This document shows, piece after piece, positions 43,062 to 50,853 of a DNA stretch of 61,416 bases. The stretch covers positions 1 through 61,416 of the forward strand of contig USAB01000002.1 in NCBI GenBank assembly GCA_900552585.1. The letters are read 5' to 3'. Made by a program: the position numbers and the translations under genes. Numbering within the stretch: position 1 is the first letter of the stretch; each line of letters starts with the position of its first letter. Under the pieces are notes generated by a model. It was not told the DNA's origin. It did not search any database and saw only the letters and a list, made by a program, of their open reading frames with translations. Source of the DNA: an uncultured Coriobacteriaceae bacterium (lineage in GTDB: Bacteria; Actinomycetota; Coriobacteriia; Coriobacteriales; Eggerthellaceae).

Positions 43062-43265
43062 TTATGCGTCACCGCGATCGTGATAGCTTTTCGTCACGCA
43101 GCTGATCCGATGCTTGCACCGCCGGCAATCGCCGCAATGGTAACGAGCCTGTCCCGTTACGCTATCGAATTGCGCAATGCCCCATGCCTTTTCGACAGGC
43201 GCGCCGCACTTCAGGCAATAATGAGCCCCGTCCCGCAGCTCGCGCCCGCACGATTTGCAATACAT
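43062..43265 (-). CDS. Small zinc-ribbon protein
   Basis: The protein has 67 residues. An N-terminal zinc ribbon has CKSCGRE and CLKCGAP at residues 3-21, and a second Cys set, CGDCRRCKHRISC, follows near residues 44-56. The rest is basic. CAGGAGAG precedes the ATG at a slightly long spacing. It stands alone between the transporter operon and tRNA-Arg. Function is unknown; a nucleic-acid or protein contact role is only a guess. Confidence 0.65.
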   Translation of the reverse strand: MYCKSCGRELRDGAHYCLKCGAPVEKAWGIAQFDSVTGQARYHCGDCRRCKHRISCVTKSYHDRGDA

Positions 43266-43392
43266 CGAAATCGACTCTCCTGACTCTTGTATCCAATGTG
43301 ACGAAACAGTTTACCCAAAATACCGGGAATTACGTTAGAATTTGTTGCGCATACCGGATGCGCGGCAACTCATGCGCATCAGTTCGGCAAGA

Positions 43393-43469
43393 GCGCCCGT
43401 AGCCCAATTGGATAGAGCATCGGACTTCTAATCCGGCGGTTCTGGGTTCGAGTCCCAGCGGGCGCGCCA
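43393..43469 (+). tRNA. tRNA-Arg (anticodon UCU)
   Basis: A 77-base tRNA with acceptor stem GCGCCCG/CGGGCGC, discriminator G and encoded CCA. The anticodon loop CTTCTAA places TCT at positions 34-36. Confidence 0.97.
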
Positions 43470-43509
43470 CTTATGCTCCCAGCTCAGACTACGTTTTTAA
43501 GCGATTCGT

Positions 43510-43532
43510 CATTTTGCATAAACGGCAAAATG
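43510..43532 (-). terminator. Hairpin downstream of the DmsB-like gene
   Basis: CATTTTGC and GCAAAATG form an 8-bp perfect stem with a 7-base loop, about 70 bases past the DmsB stop. A weaker TTGGGA/TCCCAA pair lies just before it. Confidence 0.35.
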
Positions 43533-43600
43533 GGTTTGGGAGACACTTCGCGTTTCCCAATCCGCTAACGTCGTGCGGTTTACTCGCCCATGGACGCTAC

Positions 43601-44242
43601 TCAACTGCGGCGAGTTCGGCCGCCCGTCCCGTCGAATGTCCGCTCCAATGGCGGCCCGTACACCAGGCTCGGCGCCGTCTGCTGCGCAGAGGGCAGGTCG
43701 TCGCCGTCGGCACAGTTACCGTGACGAGCCCGCAGCTGCGCGATATCGCCGAATTCCAGGCAGCGCATCGAGCAAGCAGCAACGCATGCCGGCCCTTCGG
43801 GAAGAGCGTGGCAGAAATCGCACTTCAGAGCATGGCGCTTCGAGAGACGTGCCTTCACGCCATCCCGTTGAGTCTCATTCTCCTTGCGTGCAACGACGGT
43901 CACCGCATCGTAGGGACAGGCGGCCGCGCACTTCCCGCACCCGATGCACCGGTCGTCCCGCACAGACACAACGCCCGTCTCCGCGTCCTTGAACAGGGCA
44001 TCCCGCGGGCATACGGGTACGCATGCCGGATGCGCGCAATGATTGCATGACATGCTGACGGAATGCGCCGATATCCCCGCCGGCACGGGAACGCCGTGGA
44101 TATACGCCCATCCCCCGCGCTCGAACGTACGTACCGTGCGAAGCGACACCCCCACTGGCAGATCATGCACGTCCTTGCATGCGGCAACGCACGTCTTGCA
44201 ACCCACGCACCGGGAGGCATCGAACCAGAAACCGACCTGCAT
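43601..44242 (-). CDS. Four-cluster iron-sulfur subunit, DmsB type
   Basis: This is the electron-transfer subunit of the adjacent molybdenum reductase. Four [4Fe-4S] motifs are visible: CVGCKTCVAAC, CNHCAHPACVPVC, CIGCGKCAAAC and CDFCHALPEGPACVAAC. It has 213 residues with a loose C-terminal tail. The ATG overlaps the catalytic subunit stop in TGATG. No DmsC/NrfD-type membrane anchor gene follows; the next feature is a tRNA on the other strand. Confidence 0.9.
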   Translation of the reverse strand: MQVGFWFDASRCVGCKTCVAACKDVHDLPVGVSLRTVRTFERGGWAYIHGVPVPAGISAHSVSMSCNHCAHPACVPVCPRDALFKDAETGVVSVRDDRCIGCGKCAAACPYDAVTVVARKENETQRDGVKARLSKRHALKCDFCHALPEGPACVAACSMRCLEFGDIAQLRARHGNCADGDDLPSAQQTAPSLVYGPPLERTFDGTGGRTRRS

Positions 44243-46839
44243 CAATCCACCTTCTTCCCTGAAGTGGCGGGCACCATCGTCAGCGAGCGTATCTGACTGC
44301 CCTCCTGCGCGAAACGGCGCGGGCGCCGCTCGTCGGCCGACGGACAGGCGCCCGTCCATGGCTCCACGCGGATGCGCGACGTATTCCACGTGCTCTGCCC
44401 TTCGCCGGAAAGCTGAGAACCCTGCACGGTGTTCGCGCACCCGGCATAGTCGATGCCGTCCTCATCGGAAAGATCGGCCCACGCGCCCTGGGCGATAACG
44501 GCAACGCCCGGCATGATCAGGTTCGTGACCCGTACCCGCCGCACGATACGCCCGCACCGGCTGGTAACCAGCGCCGTTTCCCCATCCGCCACGTGCGAAG
44601 TATCCGCATCCAGGGGATTCAGCAGGATGTCGTTCGGAAACAGCTCGTTCAAATCCTCCACGTTATAGAACGTCGAATGCGCCCTACCCAGCGTATGGAT
44701 GCTGATAGCCTGCAACGGGAAATGCAAAGCCGCCTGTGCGTCTTCGAAACCATCGCGTGCCGGAACGTAATGCGCAACTGGTGCGATGTCCGAGAAGCCG
44801 AATTCCCGGTAGCGCTCCACCAGCGACGGGCAGCAGATCTCGAAGCGGCCCGAAGCCGTGGGCACGGGATGCGCCTGGGGATCGGCGCGGAACGCCGCGT
44901 ATGGCACATGCTCGAACGCATCGCCTGGATGGCGTTTCACCTGGGCAAATCCGTTCTCCAGGAATTCCCGCACCGGTATGCATCCCGGGTGGGGGCTCCC
45001 TTCCACGCCCAGCGCCTCTAGATCTTCGCGCGTGACCTCCACCAGTGGCTCGAATGCATATCCCGGGCCATGTTCGTCTGGGGCGGGACGCCGGCAGGCT
45101 TTCGGCTGCGTATGGCACACGATGCGCGCGCCGGAAAGCTCGTTGAACCCGATCTGCCGCAGGGAAACGGCGGGCAGTTGGTCCGCAACGCCCCAGCGCT
45201 TCGCAAGCTGCTGCTCTATCCATAGGTCGTCGCGCGCTTCGCCGGGCGGGTCGACGGTCTTGCGCCCCACCAGGCATGCTTCGCGGTTCATCTGCGTGAC
45301 AAACGTGAAATCGCGTTCGTACGGAGATACGACGGGCAGCACGATGTCGGAATACAGGCAGTCGTTGTTCATCCACACATCGCTGGCAACGGCGAATTCC
45401 ACGCTCCGATAGGCTGCCACAGCCTTCGTGAAGTCGGGGTCTTGGTTCATGCGATGGCCGACGCCGATCTTCCAGATCATGCGTATGTCTATCGGCTGCA
45501 CGCCATGGACGAAATCGTGGTAGCGCCCGTTCAGTACCGCATCCCACATCTCGCTCATGCAGATGCCGTAATAGCGTTCGGGATTGTATCTGCCCTGCGC
45601 AAGCAGCCCGCCGCCCCGCGGCGGTGCGCAAAGCGGGTTTTTGGGGAACGACACGCCCATCGGCCCCGGTTCCACCAACGCCGGTCCGCCGAAGGCCATA
45701 TTGCCGCCGCTTCCCCCGGCGGAGACCTCGGCGCCGGGAATGCCCACGTTTCCCGTCATCCAGCCCACGGTATAGAATGCCTGCGCGAACGTATACCCAT
45801 TATCCGTGCGCGCCGGGGCCTGGCTCGCCCGCAGCGCAACGGGCTTTTCATGGCTCATGTCGTATGCCAGGCGTCGAATGGTTTCAGGCAGAACGCCGCA
45901 GATGCGCGAAGCCCAGCGGGCGGATTTCGCCTTCCCGTCATATGTGCCCAGGACGTAATCTTTGAAATTATCCTGCGGCCGGGCGCCGCGGGGCATATGA
46001 CCTGCATCGAACCCGACGCAATAGCGGTCCAGGAACGCCTGGTCCTGCCATTCGTGAACGATCATCTCATGGGCAATCCCCAACAGGAGCGCTGTGTCCG
46101 TGCCCGGGCGCACCGGTATCCATTCGTCTGCCAGTGCCTGCATGGTGGGATTGCACCAGGGATCGATGAAGATCAGGCGGGCGCCAGCCTCTTTCGCCTG
46201 AAGATAGTGGTACGACGGATTGCCGGCAGAAGACCAGGAGGGATTCTGCCCCCACATCACGATGAGCTTCGCCTTGCGGAGCACGAAACGGTCGGCAAAA
46301 TCGAGCCTGCCCAGGTTGTATGAGCCCTTCATCATATTCCCGACCAGCGGAAAAGCGCCCTGCGACGCCTGTCCCCACGTGGCGGTGCAGCCGCCGAAGG
46401 CATTCAGCGCCGCGCCGCAGTACAGGCCATCCCCCACAGGCCGCATCTCGTAATTCGTTGCCAGGATGCTTTTCGATCCGTAGGATTCCTTGATGCGCGT
46501 CACTTCGGAAGACACCGTATCGAGCGCCTCGTCCCAGGAGATGCGCACCCATTCGTCGCGTCCGCGCAGCTGCCCGTTCGCATCCGTTCCGCCGGGATGC
46601 CAATGCTTGCGCCTCAGCGGGTATTCCAGCCGATCGCGCCCGGTCATGGCCTTGCGCAGCATACGACCGCGCGGGCATCCGCGCTGCTGGGGATAGTCGG
46701 GCGTATCGGCGTGCGAATCATCCGTCTTCTGGCGAACGACCTTCCCGTCTACGACGAGCGAGCGGTTCACACAACGGCCGCCGCAGCCGAAGTAGCAGGC
46801 GCTCGTCACCCATTTTCCCTGATACGGCATCGTGGACAT
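44242..46839 (-). CDS. Molybdopterin oxidoreductase, DmsA-like catalytic subunit
   Basis: This is a DMSO-reductase-family enzyme with 865 residues. The N-terminal [4Fe-4S] site has Cys15, Cys19, Cys23 and Cys55 (ACYFGCGGRC and GCPRGRM). GGCTATWGQAS aligns with the DmsA segment carrying the serine molybdenum ligand, placing it at Ser159. MWGQNPSWSSAGNPSYH and the C-terminal cofactor domain follow. There is no twin-arginine signal, so the enzyme should stay in the cytoplasm. The ATG at 46839 has AAGGGA upstream. The substrate cannot be read from sequence. Confidence 0.9.
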   Translation of the reverse strand: MSTMPYQGKWVTSACYFGCGGRCVNRSLVVDGKVVRQKTDDSHADTPDYPQQRGCPRGRMLRKAMTGRDRLEYPLRRKHWHPGGTDANGQLRGRDEWVRISWDEALDTVSSEVTRIKESYGSKSILATNYEMRPVGDGLYCGAALNAFGGCTATWGQASQGAFPLVGNMMKGSYNLGRLDFADRFVLRKAKLIVMWGQNPSWSSAGNPSYHYLQAKEAGARLIFIDPWCNPTMQALADEWIPVRPGTDTALLLGIAHEMIVHEWQDQAFLDRYCVGFDAGHMPRGARPQDNFKDYVLGTYDGKAKSARWASRICGVLPETIRRLAYDMSHEKPVALRASQAPARTDNGYTFAQAFYTVGWMTGNVGIPGAEVSAGGSGGNMAFGGPALVEPGPMGVSFPKNPLCAPPRGGGLLAQGRYNPERYYGICMSEMWDAVLNGRYHDFVHGVQPIDIRMIWKIGVGHRMNQDPDFTKAVAAYRSVEFAVASDVWMNNDCLYSDIVLPVVSPYERDFTFVTQMNREACLVGRKTVDPPGEARDDLWIEQQLAKRWGVADQLPAVSLRQIGFNELSGARIVCHTQPKACRRPAPDEHGPGYAFEPLVEVTREDLEALGVEGSPHPGCIPVREFLENGFAQVKRHPGDAFEHVPYAAFRADPQAHPVPTASGRFEICCPSLVERYREFGFSDIAPVAHYVPARDGFEDAQAALHFPLQAISIHTLGRAHSTFYNVEDLNELFPNDILLNPLDADTSHVADGETALVTSRCGRIVRRVRVTNLIMPGVAVIAQGAWADLSDEDGIDYAGCANTVQGSQLSGEGQSTWNTSRIRVEPWTGACPSADERRPRRFAQEGSQIRSLTMVPATSGKKVD

Positions 46840-46980
46840 GGCTCGTCCCTTCTCCCCGTTTTTGCCTAGAGTACCGCAACAAGGGCGCGATTGCCCCATG
46901 CGTGCTATCCTTCAGGAAATACGGAACCGGCGATACGCACCGCATCGCACCGGCTTTCATCCATCTATCGAAGGGATACC

Positions 46981-48111
46981 ATGTCGAACAAGAGCTTGGC
47001 AAAAGCACCCGAGAATCTGACCGTCCTGGTAACCGGCGGCGCCGGCTTCATCGGCAGTCATACGGCCGTCGAGCTGCTCCACGGCGGCTATAACGTAGTC
47101 ATCGTCGACGACCTGAGCAATTCGAACGAGAAGGCCGTCGACCGCATCCGCACCATCGTGGGACCTGACGCAGCGGAACGCCTGACGTTCTACCGCAATA
47201 ACGTCTTGGACCGGCAGGCGATGGAACGCGTGTTCTCCGAGAACGACGTGGATGTCATGATCCACTTCGCCGGCTTCAAGGCGGTCGGGGAAAGCGTGCA
47301 GAAGCCGCTGGAATACTACCGCAACAATATCGGCGGCACGCTGGTGTTGTGCGACGTGGCCCGCAACCACGGTTGCAAGAACATCGTCTTCAGCAGCAGC
47401 GCCACGGTATACGGAGACTCCGAAGACGTGCCGTTCGACGAGAACCAGCCGCTCGGCGAGACTACGAATCCCTACGGCACCTCGAAGGCCATGCAGGAGC
47501 GGATTCTGACGGACCTCTTCCACGGCGATGGCGAATGGAACATCGTGCTGCTGCGCTATTTCAACCCCATCGGCGCACATCCGAGCGGACTCATCGGCGA
47601 AGACCCGAAGGGAATCCCGAACAACCTGGTGCCGTACGTGGCACAGGTTGCCTCGGGGAAACTGAAGGAGCTGGGCGTCTTCGGCGACGACTACCCCACT
47701 CCAGACGGAACGGGCATGCGCGACTACATCCATGTGGTGGACCTGGCACGCGGCCATGTGAAGGCGCTGGAATGGATGGGCGGCAAGATAGGGACCGGCA
47801 TGGCAACGGACCGCGCCAGCATCCCGGGAACCCCCGCCACCGACGGCACGCGCCGCGGCGTGGGCACATTCAACCTGGGCACCGGCAAAGCATCCAGCGT
47901 GCTGGATGTGCTGCATGCATTCGAGCGCGCGTGCGGGCGAACGCTGCCGTACGCCATAAAGCCGCGGCGCGCGGGGGACATCGCCGTCTGCTATGCGTCC
48001 GCGGAGAAGGCGCGCAAGGAACTGGGATGGACGGCCGAATACGACCTGGACGACATGTGCCGCGACAGCTGGCATTGGCAGAGCCAGAATCCGAACGGCT
48101 ATCAGGCGTAA
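46981..48111 (+). CDS. galE: UDP-glucose 4-epimerase
   Basis: GalE interconverts UDP-glucose and UDP-galactose. The NAD motif VTGGAGFIGSHTAVELL is at residues 15-31, the catalytic Ser/Tyr/Lys set appears as FSSSATVYG and NPYGTSKAMQE, and RYFNPIGAHPSG and GMRDYIHVVDLA are family signatures. It has 376 residues, slightly longer than usual because of an insert near residues 260-290. The ATG at 46981 follows AAGGGA; an upstream in-frame ATG lacks a site. It is divergent from the DmsA gene. Confidence 0.94.
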   Translation: MSNKSLAKAPENLTVLVTGGAGFIGSHTAVELLHGGYNVVIVDDLSNSNEKAVDRIRTIVGPDAAERLTFYRNNVLDRQAMERVFSENDVDVMIHFAGFKAVGESVQKPLEYYRNNIGGTLVLCDVARNHGCKNIVFSSSATVYGDSEDVPFDENQPLGETTNPYGTSKAMQERILTDLFHGDGEWNIVLLRYFNPIGAHPSGLIGEDPKGIPNNLVPYVAQVASGKLKELGVFGDDYPTPDGTGMRDYIHVVDLARGHVKALEWMGGKIGTGMATDRASIPGTPATDGTRRGVGTFNLGTGKASSVLDVLHAFERACGRTLPYAIKPRRAGDIAVCYASAEKARKELGWTAEYDLDDMCRDSWHWQSQNPNGYQA

Positions 48112-48149
48112 TCGTTCCGCCCGAACCCGATAGCCCCCCCGACAGACAA

Positions 48150-48181
48150 AACGGCCGACCGCATAAATACGGCCGGCCGTT
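48150..48181. terminator. Bidirectional terminator between galE and the SixA-CHAD gene
   Basis: AACGGCCGACCG pairs with CGGCCGGCCGTT, with one G-T pair and an 8-base loop, and TTCTTCTT follows on the plus strand. Confidence 0.8.
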
Positions 48182-48209
48182 CTTCTTATATAAGGGGAAC
48201 GCGCGAGCA

Positions 48210-49610
48210 TTACGCCCGGGCAAGCTCCATCTTCGCAATCAGGCGATTCTCGCGCTCCGCCAGCTGGGAATTGAGCGCCACCATCTGATACGTGGCTTCG
48301 CCGTAGAGCTTGGTCGTGTCCCAATGCGCAAGGATCGTCCGCATTGTGCGGACGTTGCACAGCTCCTTGATGTCCTCGTACGAATCCAACAATGCCTGCG
48401 GAAGATACGTGGGGGATTCGTCCGACAGCTTCAGGAGGTCGTCCCCAATGGACACGATGCGCTCGATGTCGAAGCGCAGACGCCTGACGGCCTTACGGTC
48501 GCCGAAATACACGGCGCGCCATTCCTCGACCAGGGCATCGGAAAGATCCCGATACCGCGCCTGGATCATCTCGGACGGCAGCCCGCCCTCTTCGATGCGC
48601 CTGCGCCACTTCAGGTCATGCGCCTTCTCGACAAAGCAATCGAAGCTCTTCATCTCCTTCTTCGAGCGGAAGATGCCGTACATGCGCTCCCATGCCTCGC
48701 CGCGCACTTTGCAAGCATGTTCGTAAAGCGTCGGCTGTGGATCGGGCGCCGTAAGCTGCTCGTCAAGCGACAGCGGCCGGTCTTCCTGCCGGTTCAGGCC
48801 GCTTCCCAGGTTGTTGATAATCCGCGAATGCGCAGCGTACCGGCGCGAGGCAATCTCGCGGCACAGGACGTCGTAGGAATGCAGGCGGCTCATCTCCACC
48901 AGGCGGTCGTCCAGATAACTGATGACCTCCACCACCCGATGCTCTCGCGCAAACGGGCGAACAAATGACAGGAATGCACGCAGACGGGCCGCCTTCTCCA
49001 GCGCGTCGTCAAGCATCTGCGTCTCGCCGTTTGAGGAGAACGCCGCCAGAGAAGCCGCCGAATATTCGTCCGATGCCTGGGCGATAGCGTCCGAAAGGCG
49101 TTGGAGGACCTTCCAGCGGTGCCAGTCCGGCCCTTTCACGAACCAGAGCAGCTCGCCCGAAAGATCCGTTTCCTTCGGGTCCTTGTTCCCCTCGATGCCG
49201 GACAGTGCAATGGCAGCCGCCGTGCCCTTCTCGAACGGGACACGATACCCCAGAAGGTATGCAGCCGTGTCTTCGATCATCGGATTATGGCCGACGGCGA
49301 TAACCGTTTCGCCGGATGATTCCAGCAGGTCGCGCAAGAATTCCTTCGCATCCGAACGGGCAAGAGAGTAATGCCCTTCGATGCAGCCGTCGCCTACGAC
49401 CTGGGAAACCACTTCTGCCGTCTGGAACGCCCGCGAATACGGACTCGTCCATATATGGACATCCGAGTCTTCCAGCAATGCGAACGTCCTAGGATAGGTC
49501 GCCTTGATGGCACGAAGCCCTGCCGGCGTAAGCGGACGAGATGCATCCTCGCTACCGCTCTGCGCCGAAGCAGATTTGCCGTGGCGCACAAGTACCACAG
49601 TTCTTACCAA
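48210..49610 (-). CDS. SixA phosphohistidine phosphatase fused to a CHAD domain
   Basis: The first 160 residues are a histidine phosphatase of the SixA type: LVRHGKSASA with the catalytic His, TSPYSRAFQTAE, and the second His in VAVGHNPMIED. From about residue 205 to the end there is a helical, Arg/Lys/His-rich CHAD domain (RLRAFLSFVRPF, REIASRRYAAHSRI, RRLRFDIERIVSIGDDL). CHAD domains bind polyphosphate. The 466-residue fusion has no signal peptide. It is divergent from the glycosyltransferase. SixA in other bacteria dephosphorylates phospho-His proteins, so a link between polyphosphate and phosphohistidine is a reasonable inference. Confidence 0.85.
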   Translation of the reverse strand: MVRTVVLVRHGKSASAQSGSEDASRPLTPAGLRAIKATYPRTFALLEDSDVHIWTSPYSRAFQTAEVVSQVVGDGCIEGHYSLARSDAKEFLRDLLESSGETVIAVGHNPMIEDTAAYLLGYRVPFEKGTAAAIALSGIEGNKDPKETDLSGELLWFVKGPDWHRWKVLQRLSDAIAQASDEYSAASLAAFSSNGETQMLDDALEKAARLRAFLSFVRPFAREHRVVEVISYLDDRLVEMSRLHSYDVLCREIASRRYAAHSRIINNLGSGLNRQEDRPLSLDEQLTAPDPQPTLYEHACKVRGEAWERMYGIFRSKKEMKSFDCFVEKAHDLKWRRRIEEGGLPSEMIQARYRDLSDALVEEWRAVYFGDRKAVRRLRFDIERIVSIGDDLLKLSDESPTYLPQALLDSYEDIKELCNVRTMRTILAHWDTTKLYGEATYQMVALNSQLAERENRLIAKMELARA

Positions 49611-49830
49611 AGTTTTCCACTCCCCTGTATGCGCCTTTACCTCAGAGACGCCGCCATGCTGCGATTAAAAAATAACGATGATTCGAATGGTATCAGACGC
49701 CTGGTTTCCGTTATCTATTTCCATAAATTGTAAAAAAACAGTTACTCCTGTGTATTCGGCCCAATTTACGAGTTTAAAGCTGTTAGATCGCTAGGATATT
49801 GTCGTTCTGCAAGAGGGAAAGGGACTTGAT

Positions 49831-50799
49831 ATGACCGCATTCGCACCGGAGGGCGTTTCCATCGCCGTGCTTGTGCCTTGCTATAACGAGGCGGTAACGA
49901 TTGCGAAAGTCGTCGACGACTTCAAGCGCGTGCTTCCGACCGCCGACATTTACGTGTACGACAACAACAGCACGGACGGCACCGGGGACATCGCGCGCGA
50001 ACATGGCGCGATCGTCCGTTTGGAGACCCGTCAGGGCAAGGGCAACGTCGTCCGCCAGATGATCCGCGACATCGACGCCGATGCGTACCTGATGGTAGAC
50101 GGCGACGACACGTATCCGGCGGAAGCAGCACCCGACCTGCTGCGTCCCCTTTTGGACGGAACGGCCGACATGACCGTCGGCGACCGCCTTTCGAACGGCA
50201 CATACGGCGAGGAGAACGACCGCGCGTTCCACGGCTTCGGTAACAACTTGGTCCGTTCGCTCATCAAGCATATCTACCATTTCGAATTCAGCGACGTCAT
50301 GACCGGCTACCGAGGCTTCAACCAGGTGTTCGCGAAGACGTTCCCCGTGGAATCCCCTGGATTCGAGATCGAGACGGAACTTTCCATCCATGCCGTGGAC
50401 AAGCGGTGGCGCATCAAGGAAGTTCCCATCGTGTACCGTGACCGGCCGGAGGGCTCCGAGTCGAAGCTGAACACGTTCTCAGACGGCATGAAGGTACTGC
50501 TGATGATCGCATCGCTGTTCAAGGACTACCGTCCGCTGGCGCTCTTCAACTGGGTCGGCTTCATCCTCATCATCGTCGGTTTGATAATCGGCATTCCCGT
50601 CATTGCGGACTACGCGCAAACTGGTCTGGTTCCGCGCCTTCCCAGCGCCTTGCTGGCCGTTGCGTTCGTGGGAGCCGGCATGCTTTCCATCGTATGCGGC
50701 TTGATTTTGGATACGACCGTCAAGGGACGCAGGAAAGATTACGAGATGAAGGTCGTCGCGGCATACGAGCGCTACCGCATCCCGCGCAAAGATAAATAG
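49831..50799 (+). CDS. Family 2 glycosyltransferase with two C-terminal membrane helices
   Basis: This is a GT-A enzyme resembling dolichol/polyprenyl-phosphate sugar synthases. The fold begins VLVPCYNEAVTIAKVV, the metal-binding DxD is in MVDGDDTYP, and GYRGFNQVFAK and GFEIETELSI are acceptor-loop features. Two membrane helices lie near residues 236-258 and 272-296. Length 322. AAAGGGA precedes the ATG at 49831. It probably loads a sugar onto a lipid carrier for cell-envelope glycans; the sugar is unknown. Confidence 0.9.
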   Translation: MTAFAPEGVSIAVLVPCYNEAVTIAKVVDDFKRVLPTADIYVYDNNSTDGTGDIAREHGAIVRLETRQGKGNVVRQMIRDIDADAYLMVDGDDTYPAEAAPDLLRPLLDGTADMTVGDRLSNGTYGEENDRAFHGFGNNLVRSLIKHIYHFEFSDVMTGYRGFNQVFAKTFPVESPGFEIETELSIHAVDKRWRIKEVPIVYRDRPEGSESKLNTFSDGMKVLLMIASLFKDYRPLALFNWVGFILIIVGLIIGIPVIADYAQTGLVPRLPSALLAVAFVGAGMLSIVCGLILDTTVKGRRKDYEMKVVAAYERYRIPRKDK

Positions 50800-50821
50800 C
50801 GAATTCGAAGGAATACGCGAA

Positions 50822-50852
50822 AACGCCCCGGGGGTACTCCTCGGGGCGTTTA
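50822..50852. terminator. Bidirectional terminator after the glycosyltransferase
   Basis: AAACGCCCC and GGGGCGTTT pair with an inner G-rich loop; TTATTT follows on the plus strand and TTTTCG on the minus strand. Confidence 0.8.
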
Positions 50853-50853
50853 T

